From Spirochaetaceae bacterium (GTDB taxonomy: Bacteria > Spirochaetota > Spirochaetia > DSM-27196 > SKKC01), in assembly GCA_007128315.1 (NCBI GenBank), contig SKXQ01000077.1, positions 1-36,851 of the forward strand: DNA of 36,851 nt, given 5' to 3'. Made by a program: the position numbers and the translations under genes. The notes below the pieces were generated by a model. That model was not told the origin of the DNA and made no database searches. It worked only from the letters and a program-made list of their open reading frames with translations. Each line of letters starts with the position of its first letter. Position 1 is the first letter of the stretch. This document shows, in pieces, positions 23,819-32,021 of the stretch.

Positions 23819-25528
23819 ATGAGTACGACTGTACGAAGCTCGGGACCACATATCGAGAGTCGGGATACCGTGAAGCGCGCGATGTGGGACGTGTCTATTG
23901 CGCTGATCCCGGTTATTGCCGCGGCTGGCATATTCTTCGGACCATGGGCGCTGTATCTGATTTTTGCGTCTGCATTCGCGACCGCCATAGTCGAGATACC
24001 CTTTGTCTGGAAGCAGCTCTCATGGCGTAATCCGCTTGGCGACGGCAGCGCTTTTCTGGCCGGGCTTCTGTTCGGATTGACCCTGGCACCAGGTTCACCG
24101 TGGTGGATCCCGATTTTCGGTGCCGTCATGATTGTAGTTGTCGCCAAGCAGGCCTTCGGTGGTCTCGGGCACAATTTCTTCAACCCGGCGCTCGTTGCCC
24201 GGGCGATTCTTCTGGCGGCTTATCCCGGTCTTTCCACAGGTTGGCGGGTACCCCTTGAGTACGACGCGGTTACCACGGCGACGCCGCTCACCGGGGCAGG
24301 CGCCGACTATCTCGAGCTTTTTCTCGGATACATTCCGGGCAGTATCGGCGAGGTTTCCGCCCTGGCGTTGCTGATCGGCGCTGCGTACCTTCTCGTGCGC
24401 GGCATACTGGGATGGCGGGTTACGATCGGTTACCTGGGTGCGGCGGTCGTCACCGCCCTGATTCTCGGAGTCGATCCGCTGTTCACGATTCTTGCCGGAA
24501 GTATCATGTTTGCGGCTCTTTTCATGGCCTCCGACATGGTGACGTCTCCTGTGGCCAGATTTCCACAGCTCATATACGGAATCGGCTGTGGTGTTCTAAC
24601 CGTGACGATACGGGAACTGACCATCCTTCCGGAAGGAACGACTTACGCGGTTCTGATCATGAACGGGCTGACTCCGCTCATTAACGCGACGGTTGTGCAG
24701 ACCTTCTTCGGGGATGTCGTGAAGCGTGGCCGCCGGTTCATGGTTGCCGGTGCGTCGGCCGCGGTCCTTCTGGTGGCCGTCGGAGTTGCGTTTGGAACCG
24801 GCGCGCTCGGGAGCTTTGTCGACAGTTTTTACGTCGACGGTACAACCCGACAGGATCTCGCCTTGTTCTTCCCCGGCGCGCGACACGTCCATCGCTACGA
24901 CAGCGAGCGGGACGGGGTTCGGGTAGAACAGGTTTTTCTGAACCGTGAACCCGCCGGTTATCTTGTCTACGCTTCGGAATACGGATACAAGAGCCGCATC
25001 GATATGGTGCTTGCCCTCGATACGGAGGACAGAATCATCGGTATCAGGGTCGCGGATCACAACGAAAGTGCAACGCTCGGAGCCCTGGTCCGGCGTCCCT
25101 CGTTCCTGAACCAGTTTCTGCGTCGGACCACGGACAACCCCGATGCAGTTGTGGACTCACTCGACGTCATAAGCGGAGCCACCGTTTCTTCGCGAGCGGT
25201 CGCTACGGCGGTGCGGGAGGCGCTTTCCTTCAGAGTTGCGCCACCGGCGCCGGCAGGTCGCATTGAAACAGGCGAGGACGGTGAGTATGAAGGAACGGGA
25301 TCGGGCTATAACGGACGAATCCGCGTCCAGGTCACTGTTGAAGGTGGTGAGGTAACTGCTATCGGAATTCTTTCGCACAGCGAGTCGCCTGACATAGGCG
25401 AGCCGGCGCTTGAGCGGATCTCCGAGGCTGTGATTGACCGGCAGAGCCTGGACGTCGATATGGTCTCGGGTGCGACCGGCACGAGCCGTGGCGTAATTGG
25501 CGCGATACGGAACGCGTTAGGAGACTGA
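23819..25528 (+). CDS. rnfD: RnfD-RnfG fusion with an additional FMN-binding domain
   Basis: One 569-residue protein contains three parts. Residues 1-300 are RnfD: about ten membrane segments, LGHNFFNPALVARA near 116-129, and DAVTTATPL (149-157), the place of the covalently flavinylated Thr in RnfD. After a membrane segment at about 308-328, residues 335-470 form an RnfG-type periplasmic FMN_bind domain with S452-G-A-T455 (VISGATVSS). Residues 485-569 are a second FMN_bind domain with S550-G-A-T553. RnfD and RnfG are separate genes in canonical operons, and RnfG normally has one FMN. The protein could carry three covalent flavins. Shine-Dalgarno AAGGAAA precedes ATG 23819. The ApbE flavin transferase needed is not in the window. 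Confidence 0.9.
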   Translation: MSTTVRSSGPHIESRDTVKRAMWDVSIALIPVIAAAGIFFGPWALYLIFASAFATAIVEIPFVWKQLSWRNPLGDGSAFLAGLLFGLTLAPGSPWWIPIFGAVMIVVVAKQAFGGLGHNFFNPALVARAILLAAYPGLSTGWRVPLEYDAVTTATPLTGAGADYLELFLGYIPGSIGEVSALALLIGAAYLLVRGILGWRVTIGYLGAAVVTALILGVDPLFTILAGSIMFAALFMASDMVTSPVARFPQLIYGIGCGVLTVTIRELTILPEGTTYAVLIMNGLTPLINATVVQTFFGDVVKRGRRFMVAGASAAVLLVAVGVAFGTGALGSFVDSFYVDGTTRQDLALFFPGARHVHRYDSERDGVRVEQVFLNREPAGYLVYASEYGYKSRIDMVLALDTEDRIIGIRVADHNESATLGALVRRPSFLNQFLRRTTDNPDAVVDSLDVISGATVSSRAVATAVREALSFRVAPPAPAGRIETGEDGEYEGTGSGYNGRIRVQVTVEGGEVTAIGILSHSESPDIGEPALERISEAVIDRQSLDVDMVSGATGTSRGVIGAIRNALGD

Positions 25529-25529
25529 G

Positions 25530-26114
25530 ATGGATGATAAGAACAAAGTAGAACAAGTGGTACTCATGGGGCTTGTTACCGTCCTCGGTGCCACGGTGAC
25601 GGTGTATACCGCCGTTGCCGCTCTGGTCGTCTCGGCTGCCGCGGCGATCTTTGTCTGCGGTATCGGACCTTTTCTCCGTCAAACCGACACCATGACTCCT
25701 GCCATCCGGTGGAGCATACTGATTGCGGTCGGTTTCGCCGTGTCGTGGATACTCGGATCGATCGCTCCGTGGATCCTGCCGATACCCGAGCGCGCGCAGC
25801 TCTTTCTGCGGATTTCCGGTCTCATGCCGATCATCTTCCACGCTGACGCTGCCCGCGTATCAGGCACAACGGACTGGAAGACCGAATCGCTCCGGTCATG
25901 GATTATTTTCGGCATGGTTGTGCTTGCGACCGGTCTTCTCAGGGAAGTTCTCGGGCGCGGTACCATTGCCGGATTTCTATTATTCTCGGGGTGGGCGATA
26001 CCGGCAGACTTCTTCTCGTCTCCTGTTGGCGCGTTCATCGTACCAGCGACAGTTATTCTTCTTGCGCGGGTATACACCTCGCTACAGGGTGAGCGATCGG
26101 GAGCTGTGTCATGA
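25530..26114 (+). CDS. rnfE: RnfE/NqrD-type membrane subunit lacking the cluster cysteines
   Basis: The 194-residue protein has about six membrane segments. It aligns by eye to RnfE: GLVTVLGATVTVYT near 14-27 corresponds to the canonical LGLCPLLAV helix, MPIIFHADAARV near 99-110 to IPLIVTNC, and LLREVLGRGTIAGF to the REIIGNGT region. In Rnf and Nqr one Cys in each of the first two helices helps hold an intramembrane [2Fe-2S] cluster. Both are missing here; the only Cys (Cys43) is outside those motifs. The gene follows rnfD-G with 1 nt between stop and ATG and has Shine-Dalgarno AGGAGA. No frameshift explains the differences. Confidence 0.85.
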   Translation: MDDKNKVEQVVLMGLVTVLGATVTVYTAVAALVVSAAAAIFVCGIGPFLRQTDTMTPAIRWSILIAVGFAVSWILGSIAPWILPIPERAQLFLRISGLMPIIFHADAARVSGTTDWKTESLRSWIIFGMVVLATGLLREVLGRGTIAGFLLFSGWAIPADFFSSPVGAFIVPATVILLARVYTSLQGERSGAVS

Positions 26115-26650
26115 CGGAAACAACACGATTATTTTTTGACAGTCTGCTTATTCAGAATCCGGTATTTATGACCTTTGTCGGCGCTCTTATGGTCACGGTC
26201 CTGCCGCCTTCGGCCCGCCGATCGTTTACGCCTGCCGCACGCTACGGAGTTGTCTTCTTTTTCAGCATGCTGACCGGCGGGGTCTTCTCGCTCGCTGTGG
26301 GCGAGCTTATTGCACCGGTCGTCTACATCTCGGTCGCGCTGATTGCCATTGTTCTGCTGCGACTCTGGGGCGAACTCCGACGCGACTGGCTTGGCATGCC
26401 AGCCATGGTTCTCGCCGCTGCTCCGCTGGTGGGCCTTCAGGTCATGGTGGCCGGGCAAGGGGAGTTTTCGCTGGTGGTTGCATCAGCCGGCGGCTACGCG
26501 CTTGGTTTCTTCGCGGCCTTCCTGATCATAGGCGGGATACGTGAAGCATCCCGCATGACCGAGGCTCGCGATCTGTTCAAGACAAACCCGGTAATCCTGT
26601 TTTCCATGGCCTTGATCGCACTCGCCCTGGCGGGTTTTCTGTTCTGGTAG
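26111..26650 (+). CDS. rnfA: RnfA/NqrE-type membrane subunit with no cysteine
   Basis: The 179-residue protein has six membrane segments and keeps RnfA-like phrases: MTE...LLIQNPVFMTFVGA at the N-terminus (canonical VNNFVLVKFLGLCPF) and GGIREASRM...DLFK near the C-terminus (canonical MRERI...PFKG). The canonical Cys positions are replaced by about Leu26 and Ala103, and the whole protein has no Cys. It therefore cannot ligate the usual [2Fe-2S] cluster with RnfE. ATG 26111 overlaps the rnfE stop by 4 nt. It is the last gene of the operon and meets the minus-strand barrel gene 10 bp later, with no obvious terminator. Confidence 0.85.
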   Translation: MTETTRLFFDSLLIQNPVFMTFVGALMVTVLPPSARRSFTPAARYGVVFFFSMLTGGVFSLAVGELIAPVVYISVALIAIVLLRLWGELRRDWLGMPAMVLAAAPLVGLQVMVAGQGEFSLVVASAGGYALGFFAAFLIIGGIREASRMTEARDLFKTNPVILFSMALIALALAGFLFW

Positions 26651-26660
26651 GGCTCGGGCT

Positions 26661-27605
26661 TTAGGGCTCGACTCCGAACAGGATCGAGAACCCTGGTTCG
26701 AGTCGCATTGTCTGATCGCTCAGATTGCGCTCGGCGAAGAGAAGCAGCCCGCCACCGACGCGGAAACGACTGTTGTTCTGCAACGCGAAGGGAAAACTCG
26801 CGGCGGCAAGAAGTCGCAGACTGTCGTACTCGGTGTCAACGAACTGGAAATCGCCGCCTGTGCCACCCGATGTCAGGTCAAGAATGAGCTCTTCGAGGAC
26901 AAAATACCGGTACACGCTGCTTACCTCAAGCTGCAGGCGATCCGCTATTGTCGCGGACAGGTCGATCTCTACCTCCGGAAAACCGAAACCGACCCCATCG
27001 ACTGACTCCTCAACCGTTTCCCGGTCTGCGCCGCTTCGAAACATGTAGTCTTCTGCTGCGAGTGCGAGAAAAACCGGAGCAAACCATACAGAGCCCTGCA
27101 GGCTGAGGAAAGAACCGTCCCATCGGCTGCGCCACCCGACGCGCGGTGAGACGAAGACCCGCATGAGGAATTCTTCGAAGGCGATTACGTCTTCGCCAAA
27201 CGCAGAGTCTGCATTTGTCGCAAAAAAACCGTATTCGTAGACCGACTCGACGCTCGTGTTGATACCCAGGGACAATGTGTGTGGTCCAAGCCGCCGTTCC
27301 CAGGGAACGAGATTGAGCCTGTAGAGGTTGTTCACGACCAGAACGAGCGAGTCATCGATCTCGGGTGACTCGAACGCCGCGTTGAAGGATTCAGTCGCGT
27401 AGGTAAACCCGACGCTGCTTGACTGCGTGTCGGACCACCGGTACCGGAGGTAACCCTGAGAGGTGCTGCCACCTCCGATCTTCGGGCTGGAGAAAAATCC
27501 GAGTTCCAGTGCGTCAAAGGTATAGCTTTGGGCATGGCCGGCTGCGGCTGCGCAACACACGATGCACACGAGCAGGAGCCTGTTCCGTATCGTCCGTTTT
27601 TTCAT
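26661..27605 (-). CDS. Putative outer-membrane beta-barrel protein
   Basis: The 314-residue product has a signal peptide (MKKRTIRNRLLLVCIVCCAAAAGHA) followed by regularly alternating strands such as LRYRWSDTQSSSVGFTYATES and acidic loops. This pattern fits an outer-membrane barrel of 12-14 strands. Its C-terminus is FSILFGVEP. No specific family is recognised. ATG 27605 overlaps the SGNH hydrolase stop by 4 nt (ATGA), so the two genes are translationally coupled. A start at 27632 is possible but precedes the signal peptide with charged residues. Confidence 0.7.
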   Translation of the reverse strand: MKKRTIRNRLLLVCIVCCAAAAGHAQSYTFDALELGFFSSPKIGGGSTSQGYLRYRWSDTQSSSVGFTYATESFNAAFESPEIDDSLVLVVNNLYRLNLVPWERRLGPHTLSLGINTSVESVYEYGFFATNADSAFGEDVIAFEEFLMRVFVSPRVGWRSRWDGSFLSLQGSVWFAPVFLALAAEDYMFRSGADRETVEESVDGVGFGFPEVEIDLSATIADRLQLEVSSVYRYFVLEELILDLTSGGTGGDFQFVDTEYDSLRLLAAASFPFALQNNSRFRVGGGLLLFAERNLSDQTMRLEPGFSILFGVEP

Positions 27606-28231
27606 TTCTTCGCTCCTGTTGCGTTGAGCCACGCGTCTGCGATAAGTCCGTGACCTGCGGCTGTCGGGTGCACGCCATCCGCAGCCCAGTACTCGGGTGC
27701 CGCCTGTGTGCAGGCGGCGGCGAAGATCCCGTCGAGGGGTACAAGGTATGCCTGAAACTCTCGAGCGAGACGGCGGACGATCTGTATCTTCGGATCAAGA
27801 TCCTCCCGGCGTAACTCCCACTCTTTGCTTACCGGCACAATAAAGGGCTCCAGAAGAAGGATTTCCCTGATCCCTGATTTCCGCGACCGTGCAAGGACTG
27901 CACGGTACTCGAACTCGAACGTCGACACATCGGTCGGGTCGTTCTGATCGTAGCGACGCCACACGTTGTTGATTCCGATCATGATCGAAAGCACGTCTGG
28001 TTTGATCGACAGACAGTCATCCTGCCAGCGGGCAACGAGGTCCTTCGTCCGGTCTCCCGAAACACCACGATTGAGGAAACGAGGGCGCAGTTCCGGATGC
28101 TTCGCTCCGAGCATGCTTGCTGCTACCCGGGCATATCCGCAGCCGAGATGCGAACTATCGTTCTTATCCCGACCTGCGTCGGTAATGCTGTCACCCTGAA
28201 ACAGGATCAGATCGTTTGTTTGCAATTCCAT
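27602..28231 (-). CDS. SGNH/GDSL-family hydrolase (esterase/lipase-like)
   Basis: The 209-residue enzyme has all four SGNH blocks: GDSIT with nucleophile Ser15, NRGVSGDR near 54-61 (oxyanion Gly), GINN near 86-89 (Asn88), and DGVHP with Asp185 and His188. It has no signal peptide, so it acts in the cytoplasm, probably on acyl or acetyl esters of lipids or carbohydrates. It is the first gene of a pair with the barrel protein. A -10-like TACACT lies 9 nt before ATG 28231 and there is no Shine-Dalgarno sequence, suggesting a leaderless message. Confidence 0.88.
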   Translation of the reverse strand: MELQTNDLILFQGDSITDAGRDKNDSSHLGCGYARVAASMLGAKHPELRPRFLNRGVSGDRTKDLVARWQDDCLSIKPDVLSIMIGINNVWRRYDQNDPTDVSTFEFEYRAVLARSRKSGIREILLLEPFIVPVSKEWELRREDLDPKIQIVRRLAREFQAYLVPLDGIFAAACTQAAPEYWAADGVHPTAAGHGLIADAWLNATGAKK

Positions 28232-28240
28232 ATTATCTGA

Positions 28241-28246
28241 AGTGTA
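28241..28246 (-). promoter_or_regulatory. -10-like element abutting the SGNH hydrolase gene
   Basis: TACACT on the minus strand, 9 nt before ATG 28231, with no ribosome-binding site between. Confidence 0.35.
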
Positions 28247-28262
28247 GCCGGAAACGCGTGGC

Positions 28263-29522
28263 TTAGAGAATAATCAGAGGCACGCGCATTTCCTCGGGAC
28301 TCAGACCGCTGTGGTTACCCTGGAATCCATGGAACGAGCCGTCCTCGGCCACGAACTCGACGGCGAGATCGCCGGCAGAGAGCAGCACAGCGTCCCCCCA
28401 GCGCGCGCGTACCACCGCGGACGGATCGACCGGGCCGAGCAGGCCTGTCTGTATCAGTTCGTCGGTTCCTACAAGGGTGTACTGGCTGTCGCCGCCGGGT
28501 ATCGCGGAAAGCCGCCGCCGAAGCAGTTCTTCAACTTCAGGAAGCTGTTCGGATGCGGGGCGGTCCGTGTTGAGCCAAAGCTGGCACGCCCGTGCGTCGC
28601 CGCTGGGAGGTACGCGGAAGTACCGGGTTACCGGGTCGTCGTGGCGGATCAGCAGCTCCCGTTCCGGCGGTGTCGCGATCTGTCCGTGGTCGGCAGTGAC
28701 GATCATTGACACGCTGCCCCGCGAAGCCGCCCGGGCCTGTTTGAGGACCTGACCACAGGTTCGCTCTACCTCCCGCGCCGCTTCGCCTGTCTCGTCGGAG
28801 TACGGGCCGCATCGGTGCGAGTTGCTGTCGACCTGTGGAAGGTATATGTAGGTGAGTGTTGGCCCCCGGGAGGCTCGAACGAGCTGTCTCACACGCTTCG
28901 CGAGTTTCTTCGTGCGCACCGACTCGCCGCTCACAGCCCCGGCATTGAACCACTCGTTATAGCTGCCACCTCGGATCGAGCGGGGCAGCACGATGTGCAC
29001 GTCGCGGCCGCTGCCACCCCACAGGGCCTGTGCGTGTATCAGCCCGGCTGCTTCGGCGCCTCCTTCGCGCATGTCGCGGTGGGTAAATCGCTCCCGGAAG
29101 GGCAGCAGCGCCATGGTAACGGAGGTGTCCGGAAAGTGGGTCCACCAACCAGTCAGCCCATGCGTGCCCGGCCATGTACCCGACGCGAGTGATGTCAGCG
29201 CGACTGTAGTCGTCGACGGGAATACCGCACGCAGCTCGCGTCTGAATCCGCTGCGGAGAAACCCGTCAACTTCCAGATGATGCTCCATGATCGACATACC
29301 GAGGCCATCAATCAGCACGAACAGGATGTGGTCGGCGCTCCCGATTTGTTCGCTGAGCGTCTGGACGTGATGCGTCGTTCCGGACAGATGATCCACGGTC
29401 GTACTGCCCGACGCCCGCGCAATCGCCCGGACAAGGTCGACCGAGTTCGGAACCGAGGAGTCCACAGGATGCAAAAACTGACCTGACGCGAGAAGGGAAG
29501 AAAGACCTGACGCCTCATTCAT
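28263..29522 (-). CDS. Alkaline-phosphatase-superfamily phosphodiesterase/nucleotide pyrophosphatase-like protein
   Basis: The 419-residue protein has the metal and nucleophile pattern of type I phosphodiesterase/nucleotide pyrophosphatases. It shows LIDGLG near 70 (metal Asp), FPSTTTVALTSLASG near 100 (Thr nucleophile), PQVDSNSH near 225 (Asp and His), VTADHGQ near 270 and GNHSGL near 407. No signal peptide is seen, so it may be cytoplasmic. Substrate could be a nucleotide or a phosphodiester. I use ATG 29522 (MNEASGL), 5 nt after the transporter stop; a longer frame starts at 29612 but lies inside the transporter gene. It forms a two-gene unit with that transporter. Confidence 0.82.
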   Translation of the reverse strand: MNEASGLSSLLASGQFLHPVDSSVPNSVDLVRAIARASGSTTVDHLSGTTHHVQTLSEQIGSADHILFVLIDGLGMSIMEHHLEVDGFLRSGFRRELRAVFPSTTTVALTSLASGTWPGTHGLTGWWTHFPDTSVTMALLPFRERFTHRDMREGGAEAAGLIHAQALWGGSGRDVHIVLPRSIRGGSYNEWFNAGAVSGESVRTKKLAKRVRQLVRASRGPTLTYIYLPQVDSNSHRCGPYSDETGEAAREVERTCGQVLKQARAASRGSVSMIVTADHGQIATPPERELLIRHDDPVTRYFRVPPSGDARACQLWLNTDRPASEQLPEVEELLRRRLSAIPGGDSQYTLVGTDELIQTGLLGPVDPSAVVRARWGDAVLLSAGDLAVEFVAEDGSFHGFQGNHSGLSPEEMRVPLIIL

Positions 29523-29527
29523 GAAGA

Positions 29528-30880
29528 TCAGACGAAGGTATCGATAATGCCGAAGGCCATAACCAGAATAATGGCCAGCGGGACTATGTAGCGCAGCACC
29601 GGTCCGTACCATTCACCGATCTTCATGCCCATGTTGTCCCTGTTTGCTTCCGCGCGGGCAGATTTCGCTTTCCACACGTATCCGGCAAACACCGCTGTCA
29701 GAAGCCCTCCCAGAGGCAGCAGTATGCTGTTGGCAATCCAGTCGTAGGTGTCAAAGAGATCACCTATGCCCGGAATCGCGAAATCGCTGAACGCGCTGAA
29801 TCCGAGGCTTGCCGGAATTCCGACAACGAAAATGACCGCACCGAGTACCGCAGATGCGGACTTGCGCGTCCATCCTTTTTCATCGATGAGCCAGGACGCG
29901 ACAACTTCGAGCAGCGAGATCGCTGAAGTAAGCGCCGCAAGGCTCAGCAGCAGAAAGAACAAGGTTCCAAACAGTGTGCCGACCGGCATTTCTGCGAAGA
30001 CTGCGGGCAGGGTAATAAAGGCAAGTCCGGCCCCGGCACCCGGTTCAAAACCAAAGGCGAATACTGCAGGGAATATCACCAGCCCTGCGAGAATTGCGAT
30101 TCCGGTGTCAAGGCCGACAACGGTCGCTGCACTGCCGGGAACATTGTCGCGGTCGCTCAAGTAACTGCCGTAGGTTATAAACACACCCATGCCGAGACTC
30201 AGGGTAAAGAAAGACTGAGCAATCGCGTCGAGAAAGGTTCGCGCGGTAATCTCGGAAAAATCCGGTCTGAACAGGAACGCTATTCCGGCGCCGGAGCCTT
30301 CGAGCGTCAGGGCGCGTATAATCAGAATGACGATCAGAACAGCCATGACGGGCCACAGGACCTGTACCCAGCGCTGTATGCCCTTTACGACGCCGCCGGC
30401 GATGATCGCTACGGTGAGCACCATGAACACCGCGTGCCAGATGATCGGCGCGATTGTCAGGCTGATGTGTCCGGTAAACAGAGCGACAAAGTCCGTATCC
30501 GACGTGAACTCACCGGTAAGCGCCTTGATGACGTAGGCGAGCGACCATCCGCCGACAACCGAATAATATGAGAGAATCAGAAAACCGGTGAACACCCCGA
30601 GCGCCCCGGCGAGCCACCACGGAGAGTTCGGCGCAAGCGCCTGGAATGCACCAACGGGGTTCCGCTTCCCGGCACGGCCCACGACCGTCTCGGTGACCAT
30701 GAGCGGATACCCGATAAAAATGACAATGACCAGATAGATCAGCACGAACACCGCACCACCGTTTGTTCCGACGACAAACGGAAAGCGCCAGATGTTCCCG
30801 AGTCCGACCGCAGACCCTGCTGCAGCGAGAATAAACCCGAGCCGGCTGGCCCAGTTTTCGCGTCCTTTCAGATCAGGCAT
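29528..30880 (-). CDS. Neurotransmitter:sodium symporter (NSS/SNF) family transporter
   Basis: The 450-residue protein has about 11-12 membrane segments and the NSS signature SAVGLGNIWRFP near residues 23-34, where Na+ and the amino acid bind. A short RENWASRLGF segment precedes the first helix, as in LeuT-like and MhsT-like proteins. It probably takes up an amino acid or betaine-like solute with Na+. The start is ATG 30880 with GGGGG about 6 nt upstream; an in-frame ATG at 30940 lies in the promoter. Expression probably starts from its own promoter at 30912-30940. Confidence 0.9.
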   Translation of the reverse strand: MPDLKGRENWASRLGFILAAAGSAVGLGNIWRFPFVVGTNGGAVFVLIYLVIVIFIGYPLMVTETVVGRAGKRNPVGAFQALAPNSPWWLAGALGVFTGFLILSYYSVVGGWSLAYVIKALTGEFTSDTDFVALFTGHISLTIAPIIWHAVFMVLTVAIIAGGVVKGIQRWVQVLWPVMAVLIVILIIRALTLEGSGAGIAFLFRPDFSEITARTFLDAIAQSFFTLSLGMGVFITYGSYLSDRDNVPGSAATVVGLDTGIAILAGLVIFPAVFAFGFEPGAGAGLAFITLPAVFAEMPVGTLFGTLFFLLLSLAALTSAISLLEVVASWLIDEKGWTRKSASAVLGAVIFVVGIPASLGFSAFSDFAIPGIGDLFDTYDWIANSILLPLGGLLTAVFAGYVWKAKSARAEANRDNMGMKIGEWYGPVLRYIVPLAIILVMAFGIIDTFV

Positions 30881-30911
30881 ATGTTCCCCCTTTGCCACGT
30901 TCGATTGTGTT

Positions 30912-30940
30912 ATTATGCGTTCCTTATGCAGATCGCTCAA
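30912..30940 (-). promoter_or_regulatory. Promoter of the NSS transporter operon
   Basis: On the minus strand TTGAGC (30935-30940), a 17-nt spacer and CATAAT (30912-30917) form a good sigma-70-like promoter. The -35 box overlaps the stop codon of the preceding gene. The leader to ATG 30880 is about 25 nt. Confidence 0.65.
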
Positions 30941-32019
30941 GGCGCGTCATTATGTCTTTCGCGCAGTCGACGATCGAGACTCCGCAACTCCCTCGCCGCG
31001 TTCGCACTCAGGCGTGCAAGCAGTTCGTTGCGGCACTGCGCGGCAAGTTCTTTCCTGCCCGTGCAGTGACGAGAGGCGGGGGATAAGCACCGGACGAGCC
31101 AGTTCCTCGTGTCCTGGTCTGTCGCGTCGTCGCGTCCGCGGGCGGCCTGAACCCACGGAATCTTCCGGTTCTGCGCGAAGAGATCAAGGTCAACGAGGCG
31201 TGTGCCGTCATCATCATACTCAAGTCCCATAAGTACACGCTTGATATCCCGGATCGGTTCGAAGGTAAAGAATCGGATCTCGAATGTCGGAACTGCCATG
31301 AGTGTAAAGGCATTGTCGTGAGTCCACTGCTCCGCAAGAATCATGCCGGTTTCCAGATCGCGGATGGCGCAGAGAAGCCGCTCGTAGTTCAGGAGATGGT
31401 TGCCTGTGCTGTCAAAGATACTTATGCGCAGTTCGCGCCAGCTGTGGTCCTCGAGGTTTTCGGTGATGTACAGAATTGCCTCCGATCTGAGTCGCTGCTG
31501 CAGGGTGTGTCCCGGCATGGGGATCAGAAGACACGGACCCGCCAGATCGGCTTCATGGAGTGCGGCGCTGACAGGTCTTGTTGTGAGACCAAGAATCGTG
31601 TCTCCCTGCGTTCCGGTCTGCAACGCCCCGGTCCAGCTTTCGACGCGAGCGGCGAACTCGCGTTCAAGTCTGTGCAGGAGGGCGGCAGGATCTCCGGCGC
31701 AGCGTAGAATCACGCTTGCCGGACCGGGGGTAAGGTCTGTCTGCAGGTGTTTCAGGACCGCGTCGCTGATAATGCGCGCGAGAAATGCACCGATTTCCTG
31801 CTGAACAAGAATCGCCGACAGCTCCCCGGGACCGGGACCGGGCGCCGGTTCAGACGGATCGCGGATCAAGCACAGCACGCTGTCCTCACCGGAACGGTCA
31901 AGACCTTCGCGTAATCCAAGGAGTTCGGTGTGCGCCATCGACAGGAGGCGCTGCTGCAGCATGTCGACCCGAGATGTCCGGAAAAACAGGAATCGTGGTC
32001 CGGTTCGCAGAAGAAACAC
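30937..32019 (-). CDS. Hypothetical protein, unknown family
   Basis: The 360-residue soluble protein has no signal peptide and no recognisable domain. It begins at GTG 32019, with AGGGA 8 nt upstream. The N-terminal part (about 35-190) has a mixed Leu/Glu-rich helical composition, with a Pro/Gly-rich segment near 55-65. The part near 185-300 alternates strands (RELRISIFDSTGNHLLNYERLL; FEIRFFTFEPIRDIKRV). The final 60 residues are Arg-rich and helical. It starts 2 nt after the metallophosphoesterase stop, so the two are cotranscribed. Confidence 0.6.
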   Translation of the reverse strand: MFLLRTGPRFLFFRTSRVDMLQQRLLSMAHTELLGLREGLDRSGEDSVLCLIRDPSEPAPGPGPGELSAILVQQEIGAFLARIISDAVLKHLQTDLTPGPASVILRCAGDPAALLHRLEREFAARVESWTGALQTGTQGDTILGLTTRPVSAALHEADLAGPCLLIPMPGHTLQQRLRSEAILYITENLEDHSWRELRISIFDSTGNHLLNYERLLCAIRDLETGMILAEQWTHDNAFTLMAVPTFEIRFFTFEPIRDIKRVLMGLEYDDDGTRLVDLDLFAQNRKIPWVQAARGRDDATDQDTRNWLVRCLSPASRHCTGRKELAAQCRNELLARLSANAARELRSLDRRLRERHNDAP

Positions 32020-32021
32020 TG

